Source: Caprella mutica
Lineage: Eukaryota; Arthropoda; Malacostraca; Amphipoda; Caprellidae
Assembly (NCBI GenBank): GCA_947561585.1
Contig: CANNZV010001167.1
Coordinates: 112,436-176,435, forward strand
Length of the DNA: 64,000 bases
Direction: 5' to 3'
Numbering within the stretch: the first letter of the stretch is position 1; every line of letters begins with the position of its first letter. A program made the position numbers and the translations under genes. The notes under the pieces were generated by a model. It saw only the letters and a list, made by a program, of their open reading frames with translations. It was not told the DNA's origin and did no database searches. Shown here piece by piece: positions 9,924 to 21,562 of the stretch.

Positions 9924-10141
9924 AGCGCCCAGGAAAATTTATAGAAGCTAATCTGTTCAGAACGAAATTCCAAAGGTCGTCTAGAAGCCCTTTAAGAATT
10001 TCGATCTAAATTTTTTTTTCTTTTTGAAATAAAAAAGTTAGAGATCGAAATTCAACTAAAGGGCTTCTAGACGACCTTAAGAACTTCGCTTTGAACAGAT
10101 TATCTGCTATACATTTTTCTGTAGGACCAACCCTGGGCGCT
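9924..10141. repeat. Long internal hairpin of the TTAA element
   Basis: Left arm 9924-10007 begins AGCGCCCAGG. Right arm 10042-10141 ends CCTGGGCGCT. Shared blocks include GGTCGTCTAGAAGCCCTTT and its complement. The loop is A/T-rich. Confidence 0.75.
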
Positions 10142-10490
10142 ATTTTGAACGAGAAAATTTGAGTAAAAGAAGTTACTGTGATAATTGAGGAAGACAAAAT
10201 TTCATTTTTTGAAAACACAAAAAATTAGGCTTTTCGTCCCGCCCAGGGGACTCGTCAGGTCGCTTCGGGGGGACCAAAGGTCCACCCTGGCAGCGACGAA
10301 TCCATCAACCAAAAATGGGAGACTCATAAGTTATAGATACACAAAGGTACAGAAGAACAAACTTAGTAATCTGATCGCTATGGAAATATCCACAAGTTTT
10401 CTATGGACTATTTTGGGGGTAACTAAAGAAGAATTTTTTTGGGAAAAAATGTCAAGAAAGCGTGAACCATCCCCTTAACTTATAATGCAT

Positions 10491-10840
10491 GACCAAAGAC
10501 AATATAAAACTTACAATGCATGACCAAAGACTAATTAAGACGCTCAACTTGATAGGGCACATGCAAAAATAATAACAACCAATCAGAAGCTATCAGTAGC
10601 ATACGTCACACCAAACAATAATAAACATACGACCCCCCCCCCTTGAAATTGACAGAAGCATAATCTTTAGTCATAACGAGTGGAGTCGTTAGAAATATAA
10701 ATATCCTATACTGATTAGGGATCAGAGAACTAATTACTTTATTATTAATCAAGTTTACAAGATTGCACATGTGGTTCAATTTCGTATTCTAAATATAATC
10801 TACCCCCTTTTAACGGAAAATAGTCATAACTAGGTATACC
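10491..10840. mobile_element. Third copy of the GACGCTCAACTT MITE family
   Basis: Lies just outside the right end of the TTAA element. Begins with a duplicated ATGCATGACCAAAGAC and continues as in the copies at 7908 and 9145, through CATAACTAGGTATACC, which copy 1 also has. Confidence 0.65.
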
Positions 10841-10844
10841 AAAC

Positions 10845-11935
10845 GAGTATAAACCTATGTAGGTAACGTATTGTATGATAGGCTATACTGAGACCTAAAG
10901 AATTAATAAAAATAGTAGTAACGTAAATATCCTACTGCAAATGTTCCAAGTGCCTACATTATTCTAGGTAAAAGGACCTAAGATCAAAAGATTTTATTAT
11001 AACGCACCTGAGATCTATAAATTTATGATAAGTGTTATTGTGAACTAATTACTTTAAATAAACATGTCATTCGGTAAACAGTTACAAGAAAAACTAAATT
11101 TGAATATAATCGTATCAAGAAAATCAGTACCTGCATAAAGATAATTTAAAAAAATAGATTTAATCACTAATAATATATCATAAATAGGAAAATCACGTGT
11201 AATTTTTATTTCAAACAGTACTGAGGTATAATGAGCTTAAAGCAAATATGATTTAAAGTATAATATTCTAAATAAATCGGTCTCTGATCTATTTCCTCAA
11301 AATAAATAAACTTTGGCACTAATATTTTTATACCTATTGTGATTGAGATCGAAATGTTTTAAGAAAAGACGAATCTATTTATAAAATACTTAAATAAACC
11401 GTTTTTCGGAAGTATTTTCTTAGGTAAATTATTATATCGCAAAATAAATCAAGATAAAACAGTCTGGCTCCTAAAATTTTAAGATATAATGTATTTTAGT
11501 CAGGTAGTATTATCGAAACTAGGTCTGGCATCGAAATTATTAATATAAAAGATGTTTCAAACTAAAATATTAAGATAAACATATTTTCAAACTAATACTC
11601 ATAAGATAAATGAGCTAATCGTCAAATGATTTAAAAATAATGTTACCCTGCTATAATTTTCGAAAATAAATGTCCATTGGGTATAATATCTTAGCAAAAG
11701 TCGTACCTAGGTCTTTGATATCTGTGCAAATAGTCCGGCCATATAATTGAAATAACACAAACTAGCCTAGAGCCTACCCAGCCTGGGGACTAATGCTCTT
11801 TGGAACTAATATTAGCTCCACCCACCACCCTCCCCCTCCCTCTCCCACACACAAAGGGGCGGGCCACTGACAACTCATTCATCATCCATGCTCATGATGC
11901 TCGCAGCTCGCCTCTCAGTTCAGACAGAGACGTGG
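10845..11935. repeat. Degenerate periodic AT-rich repeat with a GC-rich end module
   Basis: No gene seen. About 900 bp of AT-rich sequence with recurring phrases such as AAATAAA, GTCGTACCTAGGTCT and GGTATAATAT at roughly 70-bp intervals. A conserved GC-rich module follows (about 11795-11935, CTCTCCCACACACAAAGG and GGGCGGG). The same arrangement, inverted, is at 55900-56960. Confidence 0.4.
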
Positions 11936-12142
11936 TGAGGGGTGTTACTATTTTTTTGCGCTCCAAATCGCTTGGTTTCTGTCTGAAATATTTGCCATGT
12001 AATATGAGTTTAAACAGAGCGAATGCATACTATGAATCTACTTCCCTCAGATAAAAAATATATATTCAACAATTCTTCTTAATATTTGAAGTGAGAAATA
12101 CAGGTAGACCACATTTTGATTACACAAATAAAGAGTTATTAG

Positions 12143-13365
12143 TAGAGCCCGGTTTCCTAGTTCTAACGAAAGTAGTCGAAATAGCGCTTTAAAAAAGTTT
12201 GTATAGCTCTAAAAAAGAGTTTTAAAGTCGGTGAAAAAGTCCTCATAATAGCTGAGTGTGTCCTAAAATTATTGCATTTTCTTTCTTTTATCCACATTAT
12301 AGAAACTTTTAGAAGAAAATTCCACAATAACTATGCCTTTCTTTTTAATTTGTTAATAGCTGATTTAAAATTATTATTCACAGAACTAACGCAACAATTA
12401 ATGGCAAATGTGTACTTATAATATCGTATATATAAGACTATGAGTTTAATGATTAGTAAATAATATCCATGTTTCTCAATTTATACGTAGCTTTTATTTT
12501 ACAAGTAACTAACAAGAAGAAAAAAAACTAAACTAAATTTATCCAAAACTATGTTGTCTAAGTCACAACCAACTAAGAGTAACAAAGACACACATAGAAC
12601 AGCACAAACCAAATGCAAAAACAGTAACATTAATTCTTAATATAATGACTTGATAACTTTTTTAATTAATGAAACAATAATTAAACTTCATTGCGAGAAA
12701 TTACCAACATCTCAATGACATTTACAGCTGTTATGCTTAGTCTCTTGTCACTTAAAATCATTTTTAATTTTGAAAAGATTATTTCAACTTTAAAAGTTTC
12801 GGGTTGTTTCACTTTGGGTTGTTTTGGTTTTTACAACTTGAGCACTCAATTAACTATCACGTTCATAAATGAGTGTGTTCAAAGTAACTTCATTACGGAA
12901 AGAGCGAAATTTAGCGGTCACAATATATAAATAGGTACCATATATTTATTTCATTTGGGCATATCTTCATTCTTCACGTATCATTCTATTTATTATTTAA
13001 GAAAACTATATAATATTATACTGTATCGAGTAGTGGTTTATTCATTGTTCAATTCAGTTTAATTTACCAATAATTATGTTCGTACGTTTTCTATGGAATA
13101 TTACTATAGAAAATGTGAATGAAATGGCACACTAATTTAAATGTCTCTTGCATGTATAATTTATCAATTATATAATAATCTGTTACAAATATATTTCGCA
13201 CGTAAAGGATGGTTTATCACAGTTTTTATAGTCTCTTATACCATAATTACTAGTTCTATCTTTTAATTTCTAGTCAAAATAGCGTTTATGCTATAAACGC
13301 TTTAAAAATTTATTTCTATGGTCAAAATAGCGTTTATAGCATAAGAACTGGAAATCCGGGCTCTA
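12143..13365. mobile_element. hAT-type element, TIR TAGAGCCCGG
   Basis: TAGAGCCCGGTTTCC at the left and GGAAATCCGGGCTCTA at the right. Flanking octamers GTTATTAG and GTTATTAC match at 7 of 8. 1.2 kb, AT-rich. A minus-strand stretch at 12690-12790 reads FSKLKMILSDKR, faintly like the hAT dimerisation region; otherwise non-coding. Small inverted copies of AATAGCGTTTATGCTATAAACG near 13285-13345 repeat the subterminal part. Confidence 0.65.
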
Positions 13366-13439
13366 GTTATTACCTTCGCAGAATGCGGAAAGGATATATT
13401 TTACACGGCATTTGTCATCTTGTTATTCGCTTAACTGAA

Positions 13440-13900
13440 AAAGAATTCCACCAAATTTACTGAAATTTAACTGGACCATTGGTCATTGTGCATAAACCAT
13501 CTGGTAGAATTTTGGAAGTGATCCGGTGAAGGTCATTTATAACTTATAAAGTATTTAACCACATTGCATGAAACTTGGTGGGACGATTGGTCAATGTAAG
13601 GGAACCATTTGGTTATATTTTGGGAGAGATCGGGTCAATGATCAATGCCATTTATAACTCATAAATTATTTAACCAAAATGACTGAAACTTAGTGGGACG
13701 ATCAGTTAATGTCCAGAAACTATTTGATAGAATGTTGGAAGTGATTTGGTCAAAGTCATTTATCACTCAATAACTCAAAAAGTAATCAACCATATTAAAT
13801 GGAACTTGGTGGGACGATTGGTTATTATCCACGAATCAGTTTATTAAATAATTGTAAACGAACGGGTGAAATCTTTAGGTCAAGTCATTTATAAGCGGGG
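13440..13900. repeat. Four diverged tandem units of about 105-118 bp
   Basis: Each unit carries CTTGGTGGGACGATTGGT and TCATTTATAACTCAT-like blocks. Units begin near 13448, 13553, 13669 and 13785. High divergence indicates age. Confidence 0.75.
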
Positions 13901-14263
13901 GCAATAGTATGCGTTCTACCGAATGCACGTAATCTAGTTGGAAATGGTAATACGATTGATGTATGGCTCACGTTATTATATAATTGTAACTCCTCAAACA
14001 TTTCATTTTGTACGAGTTACAATAATGAAATGGCCCCCTAGTCTCAACGGTCTGTCGATTCGATGGAACAATCCATCGATTCGACATCCAAGGCAATCGA
14101 ATCGATATACGTTGTTTATAGGGGGTTATGATAAGATATATTAACTCTTTCAGACCCAAACTTTTCAGAGAAATAAATGTCATATGTGCTCAAAGAATTA
14201 TGACTATACCTAACCATTAATGTAGGTGGTTCAAAATTTGAGCTGCCAAACTTTATTTTTAAA

Positions 14264-14437
14264 GGTGGTACATTTTCTGTTCCACTGAGCATTAAACATA
14301 ACCTTTATGGTGGTAAGGAATATTTACCCACCAGTTTTGAAAGAGTTTTTAGGTGGTATACTTTCTGTACACCGTGCATTAATTGTAACCATCAGTGTGG
14401 TACAAAATATGTACCACCAGACTCGAAAAGAGTTGAA
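14264..14437. repeat. Two diverged tandem units of about 87 bp
   Basis: Both read GTGGTA(C/T)A(T/C)TTTCTGT, GCATTAA, then GTACCACCAG/TACCCACCAG and GAAA(A/G)GAGTT. Non-coding. Confidence 0.55.
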
Positions 14438-14439
14438 AT

Positions 14440-15520
14440 TATGAAAGCTTTGATATAATAGTGTACAGTAAGTAGTCTGTCAGTAGAGAATGAAATAAAC
14501 TATTAAAATCCAACCTTAGTTGAATATAAGTTACTTTATGTAATTAGTTTGATTCTTTGATTTATATAATTGTACTGCATTGAACAAACAGTAATTTTAT
14601 GCACCGAAAAATATAGTTGGCAGCAAGATAAGTTTCACATTTCGAGTAAAAAATATGAAACTATTAGATAACGTTTAATTTATTGATGTTCATGGTACCT
14701 ACTTGTAGCCTTGCAGGTATATAAATCAAATTACCAAACTAATTACCTACCTGTACTGAATTAAAGTTAATCTCATGTTAATATAAAATATTGTCAATTC
14801 ATTGGCCTGTTTTAACGTTTATCTTTTCAATATACGCAATGCTGAACCTTCGTAACATTTTATTTCAATCTAACTCATAGAAAATGAAATGTTTAATCAA
14901 GGAGTTACAATTCAAATAAAACTTGAGTCGCAAATCGCTCTTATTACCTACCATTTTGTAATAAGAGCGGGGTGTAATAAAAACCGGACTAGTCAGTGGC
15001 CCAGTAGATAACAAAGTACAGGCATGCCTCGCTTTAAGCATAACTCACTTTAATAAAAGTGGTACGTACTTATTTAGAGTCCTATTTCAAAATAAGAACC
15101 GTTCATAGACATAGAACACGGAGACAATTTTTTGTGATTATTTCACGGTAACTAAAAAACCTCAAAATTATAATCCAGATGAGGTTATTAGAAGCAATTG
15201 GTTCAGAAATTCAACATGTCCCATTTTAGGATAAGTTCCGTGTTATATTCGTAATACTCTAATAACTCTTAACAAATTTTCTTTCTACAACTCATAAAAA
15301 AGGAGATATATAATCAAGGAGTGACCATTATAAATTTTTGTTACTTTTATTTGCTTTAGTTACCGCTTGGTAACTAAACTGAGTCGTAATTTGGTAACTA
15401 AAGCCTGTAGTTTCTATCTTTTACCATAATTACAAAGGTAAAAGTAAATTGAACTGTAAATTACTCTTGAGTTCAGGATCTATTACTCACATTAAGAAAA
15501 TATCAAATATGTATATTGAT
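14440..15520. other. Non-coding stretch with a dispersed repeat and a hairpin
   Basis: No gene supported. 14936-14969 is a perfect 12-bp hairpin (CGCTCTTATTAC / GTAATAAGAGCG). 15018-15260 (ACAGGCATGCCTCGCTTTAA, later CCAGATGAGGTTATT and CATGTCCCATTTTAG) has an inverted copy at 55,470-55,640. Confidence 0.5.
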
Positions 15521-15524
15521 AAGG

Positions 15525-15797
15525 GTTTAACATCTGCTTCGAAAGAAAATGCCATATCACTGACCGTAATTACGTACAAGAGACTGTAAGAAGCAGTCAA
15601 AAATGAAATTTACCTACCACCGTCGGTGACAAAGCTCGTGGATGCTGAAGAGCTACTCCGTGAATGCAGTCACTTGCCAAGGAATGTGACGAAAAGGGGC
15701 ACAAGCACCGGTGGTTGCACTCACGGATGGAAGAGGAAAATGAAGCTTACGAGGCTGCCTTACACAAAATCCAAGACCTCGTAGTTGAAGAGCATAA
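15525..15797 (+). repeat. Dispersed repeat P, copy 1 (interrupted)
   Basis: The family is marked by ACCACCGTCGGTGAC, GAATGCAGTCACTT, AAGGAATGTGACGAAAAG and GAGGAAAATGAAG. This copy runs to AGAGCATAA, where a MITE (15798-16592) interrupts it, and resumes at 16593. The 92-codon ORF at 15664-15942 crosses into the MITE and is not a gene. Class unknown. Confidence 0.65.
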
Positions 15798-16592
15798 AGT
15801 GGTGTTTACACTATCAGTTTTGACTGTGGAGGTGAGTGTAAATCTGATCATTCCCTCTCTCCCCACCACAAAAGTTGCTCCCTTTATCTCGTCCACACTA
15901 TGGAATCTATCAATGTTAGCCATAGGTTGCCGAGTTGAGTGATAATCAGTCACACACCACATATCGAGGATGAAAGGTAGTGTGCGATAGTATTCATAAT
16001 TTTATTAATTTATTTAGATACTTTCATATTTTAAATATGATGAACCAATGTGTATCAATTTATTAGTGATAGTTTTTATTTTTGAACATAATACAAAACT
16101 GAAAAATTTATCGCAAGAGATCTTAGGGGATAAATGGAATTGATTTTTTTAATTTAAATAAAATAGGATTAACGAGAAACATTTCACAATAATTTCTCAG
16201 TTAATATATAATAATGTAACTGGAACGCATTGAATTGTTTTTAATTATTGATATTGTAATCGAACTTTAAGATGAACATTAATAATCAAGATCATTTTCA
16301 ATTTACATAAGCTATTTCATTAAGTTAAATTGTGATAACTAAATGAATTTGCTGTAGTGTAATTTAATTATAAACAAATATACAACATTAAAAATATTAA
16401 ATATAAAATATAAAGCTAATATTAATAATTAAGGTTTCTCTAGTGACTAAAGCCAATGTGTGTCGTTCAGCAACACTGACTAACTGTTTATAGTCTGAAC
16501 GTCAGTCACTGAAACTACAGGGATGGAGTGTGAGTGAAGAGGTGTGATTGACAGTCACCTCCACAGTCAAAATTGATAGTGTAAACGCCGCT
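15798..16592. mobile_element. Harbinger-like MITE with TAA target duplication
   Basis: The TIR of about 45 bp starts AGTGGTGTTTACACTATCA and ends TGATAGTGTAAACGCCGCT. TAA flanks both sides (15795-15797 and 16593-16595). Uninterrupted copies of the target at 18500 and 39395 read GAGCATAACCCTAGCG with a single TAA. A 3-bp TWA duplication is the PIF/Harbinger signature. No ORF. Confidence 0.75.
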
Positions 16593-17525
16593 TAACCCTC
16601 TAAAACTGCAAGTAGCGTTACAAAACCAATAAGCATAGTAAAAATAAAAACATTTGTGAGCCATCCCATTCTTTTCCATTCACCAAAGATTAGTTTCACG
16701 AAATAGCCCCTTGTGGCAATAAAATAGAATAAAATATTAACTATCAAAATATTAACTATCAAATGAACAAGTGGAAATACAACAGGAAAATTAAGTAAGA
16801 TGTATATTTTCAATTAGCTTAGTACATTCACAAGATATATGATTATTAAATGAAGTCAATTAAAAAATCTTGCTAAAAAGGAGTAGCTATCAAAACTAAT
16901 AACAAGTGATTATTATTTGCTTTAATAATTTGAGTAAATTTATAATAAGTGGAATTAGAGGCTAATGAGGATGAATGCCCTTTTTCATTTCAAAATTGAA
17001 AATAATAAAACAAGTGATTATTTGTTGTATTGATTAAATAAATTATAACAAATAACAACTTTTAGTCTGTTTTAAGACATTCATAGCATCATGCACCATG
17101 TATGGTACACAGCTAACTCGCTCAACGTGCAGCATGTACCACTACTGGTATTAATTTCCTAAAACTTTTAAAAATCGGATTTTTCTGCATAATATATTGA
17201 ATATGTTGGAGAAGTAAAGGATAATAATTGGAAAATACAACTCGAATAAATAGCTAAACATTATAAAAATCTTCCAACTGCTAAGATATTGGCTGGTGTC
17301 TGCTCTATTGTGCAACTTTAGTAGTTTTTTTGGCCAAAGCATGGTACACCAAGTAGCAGAAAGTGGTCACCCTCTGAGCTTTTCTGTTTACCATTTTAAT
17401 TTATAACAACCTGTTTGTGACAGAATTGGCATTTTATTTATTTTGGACTAGTGTACTTCAATAAAGGTATGTTTAGAGTGTATTCCTCCAACCATAGTAA
17501 GGTTAGAACCTGGTTGATTTAATTT
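16593..17525. other. Non-coding AT-rich stretch
   Basis: The first part continues repeat P (CTAAAACTGCAAGTAGCGTTA). The rest is AT-rich. The short ORFs on the minus strand look like chance. GGTACA-containing short repeats occur near 17100 and 17340. No gene supported. Confidence 0.4.
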
Positions 17526-17529
17526 ACTT

Positions 17530-17790
17530 TAGTAGGGGTTTGACGTGTGCTTCGTGACTAAAGGCCATATTTGAGACAACTTAAGGAATTTAAAACAAGG
17601 GACTGCAGAACCAGTCAGAAAGAAAAGTGGTTCCATGAACAAAGTCAACTACCACCGTCGGTGACAATCCTCATGGATGTAGGAAAGCTACTACGTGGTT
17701 GCAGTCACTTACCAAAGGATGTGACGAAATGGGACACAAGCACCGGTGGTTACATTCACGAATGGCAGAGGACATTCCATGACAAGTAGT
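17530..17790 (+). repeat. Dispersed repeat P, copy 2
   Basis: GGGGTTTGACGTGTGCTTCG, CAAGGGACTGCAGAACCAG, ACCACCGTCGGTGAC, then CACAAGCACCGGTGGTTAC. Ends before the GAAGAGCATAA part. The 72-codon ORF at 17571 is not conserved among the copies. Confidence 0.65.
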
Positions 17791-17825
17791 CCAAAAAATA
17801 TGATATTTAACTCAACACCCCACCC

Positions 17826-18180
17826 CCTCAGATTTGTATGAAAGTTAGTACTATGTGTGCTTGTGCCCAAGAAACTCGACTTTTGAGATTCTCAGCTCTC
17901 TAGCTCTTACATTTGTCAAAAGTTATAAACCTTTTGAACTTTAGTAATAAGGGGCATAATGCCTTGTCATCACGATTTTTAAAAGGTCATAACTTTCTTA
18001 TTATTGGTTCTAGAAGAAAAAGTTTGAAATGATTTTGTTCAGAATCTTCCTGGGTGTACACAATCATATGTATTTTAACTTTTTTGATGAAAAAGGGCAT
18101 TTACCCTCTTTGACCTTGAACTTTGCCCTCAAAAGTCCCACCTAAAAAAAATGTAGATTGAATACTTGACTATATTTTTA
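17826..18180 (+). repeat. Dispersed repeat Q, plus copy
   Basis: CAGATTTGTATGAAAGTT through TTGACCTTGAACTTTGCCCTC. An inverted copy lies at 19266-19560. The two flank a repeat P copy and a palindromic element. Confidence 0.6.
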
Positions 18181-18189
18181 TTTTATTTT

Positions 18190-18680
18190 AGTAGGGGTTT
18201 GACGTCGAGCTTCAGTCATATCGTACTATTTCGCTGACATCAAAAGGAACAAGGGACTAGAAGAAGAAGTCTGAAAGGAAAGTTGCTTCATGAACAAAGC
18301 CACTTACCACCGTCGGTGACGAGCTCATGGATGCAGAAAAGCTACTCCGTGAATGCAGTCAGTTACTAAGGAATGTGACGAAAAGGGACACAAGCACCGG
18401 TGGCTGCGCTCACGGAAGCAAGAGGAAAATGAAGAGGTGACAGTAAATGAAGCCTACGAGCCTACCTAACACAAAATCTAAGACCTCATAGTTGAAGAGC
18501 ATAACCCTAGCGGTATCCTATATAACTGCAAGTAACATTAAAAAAATGATAAACATGGTAAAAATGAAAAAAGACAATCCATTATCTAAATCACAAGAGT
18601 TCGGGGCCCAAGGGAAGCCACCCCATTTCTCTTCCATTCACCACAAACAGCTTCAGGATAGAGCCAATGGATGCAATACT
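18190..18680 (+). repeat. Dispersed repeat P, copy 3 (most complete)
   Basis: Runs from GGGGTTTGACGTCGAGC through ACCACCGTCGGTGAC and GAAGAGCATAACCCTAGCG to GACAGCTTCAGGATAGAGCC-like sequence. Provides the uninterrupted TAA site for the Harbinger-like insertion. Confidence 0.7.
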
Positions 18681-18685
18681 TGACT

Positions 18686-19253
18686 ATAGGCTGGAAAGTT
18701 AGTATTGATACTATTAATAAGGATTAGGGATAAATTTGAGTTCAAAAAGGTGCGTTACACAAAAAAATATAAAAGTAAAAGATAAATTATAATTTTGAAA
18801 AGTTAAATTAGAGTAGAGTTTCACAAATTATAAATTTACTAATATTAATAATTAGCTACCAAATATTAAATTTACTACTATTAACAAATATTTATTATTA
18901 TTTACTATTGTTTATTAACATTTACTAATGTTTATTAAGTAATGTTTACTAATATTAATTAATATTTATGTAATAATATTTACTATTATATCAATAAATA
19001 ACAGTAATAATCAATCAATAATAGCAACTTTAACTAATAATAGTAACTGTTAGTAAAGAAATTTGATAGTAGTAAATCTAATATTTGGAAATTATTAATA
19101 TTAGTAAATTTATGATTTGGGAAAATCTATTTCAAATTATTTTTCCAAAATTATAATTTATCATATACTTTTATATTTCTTTTTTGTCTAACGCACCTGT
19201 TTGAGCTCAAATAAATCCCTTTTAAGAGTAAATATTGTTTTTCCAACCTATAG
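18686..19253. mobile_element. Palindromic AT-rich element with about 260-bp arms
   Basis: CTATAGGCTGGAAAGTTAGT at the left is answered by AACCTATAG at the right. The arms share GGTGCGTTA(C/G)ACAAAAAA, TAAATTATAATTTTG and AAATTTACTAATATTAATAA. Nearly the whole element is one imperfect hairpin of AAATTTACTA/TATTAA text. No ORF. Confidence 0.65.
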
Positions 19254-19265
19254 CCAAGAAGTCGA

Positions 19266-19560
19266 TCTACATTATTATGTTTTAATAATTTATTTTTGTC
19301 AGATGGGGTCTTTGAGGGCAAAGGTCAAGGTCAATGAGGGAAAATACTCTTTCATTTAAAAATTTGAAATAATAAATTTTTACAACTAGGAAGATTGCCA
19401 AGCTTAATCTGAACAAAAGTCCTGCCAACTTTTTGTTCTATGACTAATAATAAGAAAGTTATGAAATGGAGTTTTTTCAGCACAAGTACCCATTGTATCA
19501 AGTTTCATGCAAATCTGAAAGGGTGTGATCTTGACCTTTAGACCACATGTCCTGGAATGC
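19266..19560 (-). repeat. Dispersed repeat Q, minus copy
   Basis: GAGGGCAAAGGTCAAGGTCAA through CATGCAAATCTGAAAGGG is the complement of 17826-18180. Confidence 0.6.
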
Positions 19561-19566
19561 CATAAG

Positions 19567-19830
19567 AGGAAAATGAAGAGGTGATAGTAAATGAAGCCTA
19601 CGAATCTACCTAACACAAAAATCTAAGACTTCGTACATGAAGAGCATAACACCAGCACTATCTTCATTTTCAACAAGTAGTTTTAAAAAAATGATAAATA
19701 TGGCCAAAATGGAAAAAAATTGCATAATCCCAGTTACAACAGTTCAGGGCCAAAGGAACGCCACCTCCATTCTCTTCCATTCACCACTGACAGCTTCAGG
19801 ATAGAGCCCCTGGGGGCTATAAAGAGATTC
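19567..19830 (+). repeat. Dispersed repeat P, copy 4 (3' part)
   Basis: GAGGAAAATGAAGAGGTGATAG, GAAGAGCATAAC, then CATTCACCACTGACAGCTTC. The 5' half is missing. Confidence 0.6.
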
Positions 19831-19888
19831 CGGTTCCGTGAGTCTGTAAGTAATAAAAAAATTATTCATATACATTTAATTTATTTAA

Positions 19889-21086
19889 AGGTCCCCTCCA
19901 CTCTATTTTTTTATCTCTATGCATTAGAACTAATGTTCTTGATAATAAAACTGCAACCCATTTCAAATTGGGTTCTATAGTTTTATTATATGTAATTTAA
20001 GATTTTTTTCGTTCTTTCTACTACACCTCTGAATTTCAAGCAAAGAAAAAGCCCCCCGGTTCGATAGGCTAACACGATCCGACAAAATCCAAACAATAAC
20101 AAAGCTGATTGATAGATATCAATGCTACCGGTACCGTATTGTCACTAAGATGTTCTTTGTGTTAATCGAGTTACTTTGTAACAAACTAAAAATGCTTGAC
20201 AAAGACACCTGCCAACTTAATGAATGTTTTTTGATTAAATTGATTGAATTTCCATTTCAGCGTGATACCACAGCACTCCTATTAAGTATTCGTACATTAA
20301 CTTAAAATGTACTATAATTTGGAGAATTGAGTCAATTGAGCTTTGGTCTAATATTATACTTTGTATCTATATGACTTTATTTTTGACCGATGTTCAATTT
20401 CCCATCATTCAGCATGCATTAGGGCTTAGGCTAATTCTTATGAGCTATTTTTTAACAACATATCATGCAGACATTGAGACACAGATGTAAAGTATAGTAT
20501 GGACCAATTAAAGCTGAATCAAACTATGGTGCAATCCCTGCCTTGCTCAGATTTACTGTTACCTAACTTTAATAATATAGGTACATAGGCGCTAGCACAG
20601 CTAGGCCGGTCTTAGCGTATCCATAACCCGCCTTATCCGCGTAAATTACGGTAGGTATTCTATTCTAAGATTCACTTTATCATAATAGTGTAGTTCTAAG
20701 ACAATGGATCTATATAAAGAAATCAATTTCCTAATTAAGTATTTCTTACTAATCGTTTTCCTATATCATAACATTTTCCGATATTGAGAACTGTTAATTT
20801 TTATACACTTTCTATTTGAACGCAGATCTGTGATTTGAAATTTTTAATAGGTATGGGCTATGTATAGACGAACGAACATCCTACTCAAGTATGGGGGGCT
20901 TTTTCTTGTAATGAAATTACGAATCTCAGAATGAGAAAAAACAAAATGTGAATATTACTTATATAATTAATTGTGAACAGAATACTTGATCGATTTCAAT
21001 TCTGTTTACTGCGATATGTTATATAACCTTAGCTCTACAAATTTAAAGCGATACCAGAATTTTTTTATTTAGAGTGGAGAGGACCT
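19889..21086. mobile_element. TTAA-flanked element, TIR AGGTCCCCTCCACTCTA
   Basis: TTAA (19885-19888) plus AGGTCCCCTCCACTCT at the left; AGAGTGGAGAGGACCT plus TTAA (21087-21090) at the right. A subterminal inverted pair AAAGAAAAAGCCCCCC / GGGGGGCTTTTTCTT lies at about 20043 and 20895. Same terminal family as the elements at 36639 and 40023. Non-coding. Confidence 0.7.
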
Positions 21087-21270
21087 TTAAGAAATAAAAA
21101 AAATTATAGGTATTTATATGAAATGAAAAATATTGAAGTTAATATAAAACAAGATGTGTACCTATTTACTATTTACATACATGATGTGCACTGGCAATAA
21201 TTCAATCAAATAGCTATAACATGTGACACTATTGGTAGATGATGTACAGAATGAATGAAATTTTCGGATC

Positions 21271-21562
21271 TTGTAAAGATCATGCACCCCAGTATAACCT
21301 TGTAAAGATCACGCACCCCAATAAAAAGCTTGTAACGATCATGCACCCCAGTAAAAAGCTTGTAAAGATCATGCACCCCAATAAAAAGCCTGTAACGATC
21401 ATGCACCCCAATAAAAAGCTTGTAACGATCATGCACCCCAGTAAAAAGCTTGTAAAGATCATGCACCCCAATAAAAAGCCTGTAACGATCATGCACCCCA
21501 ATAAAAAGCTTGTAACGATCATGCACCCCAGTAAAAAGCTTGTAAAGATCATGCACCCCAAT
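21271..21562. repeat. 30-bp tandem repeat arranged in 90-bp triplets
   Basis: The unit contains GATCATGCACCCCAATAAA. Three variant units (GTAAAGATC / GTAACGATC, AGCT/AGCC) repeat as a 90-bp block at least twice. The unit is a multiple of three, so all frames stay open (MHPNKKLVTI repeats). There is no evidence of coding. Confidence 0.9.

Larger units (their letters stand above)
8412..10474. mobile_element. TTAA-target element with TIR GGGGATGGTTCACGCTTT
   Basis: TTAA (8408-8411) then GGGGATGGTTCACGCTTT opens the element. AAAGCGTGAACCATCCCC then TTAA (10475-10478) closes it. TTAA target duplication is known for piggyBac and some Sola elements, but no transposase is present here. Inside lie another MITE copy (9145), a hairpin at 9083-9146 (AGTGGCACTTTGTGGTGA and its near complement) and a long hairpin (9924-10141). 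Non-autonomous and composite. Confidence 0.7.
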
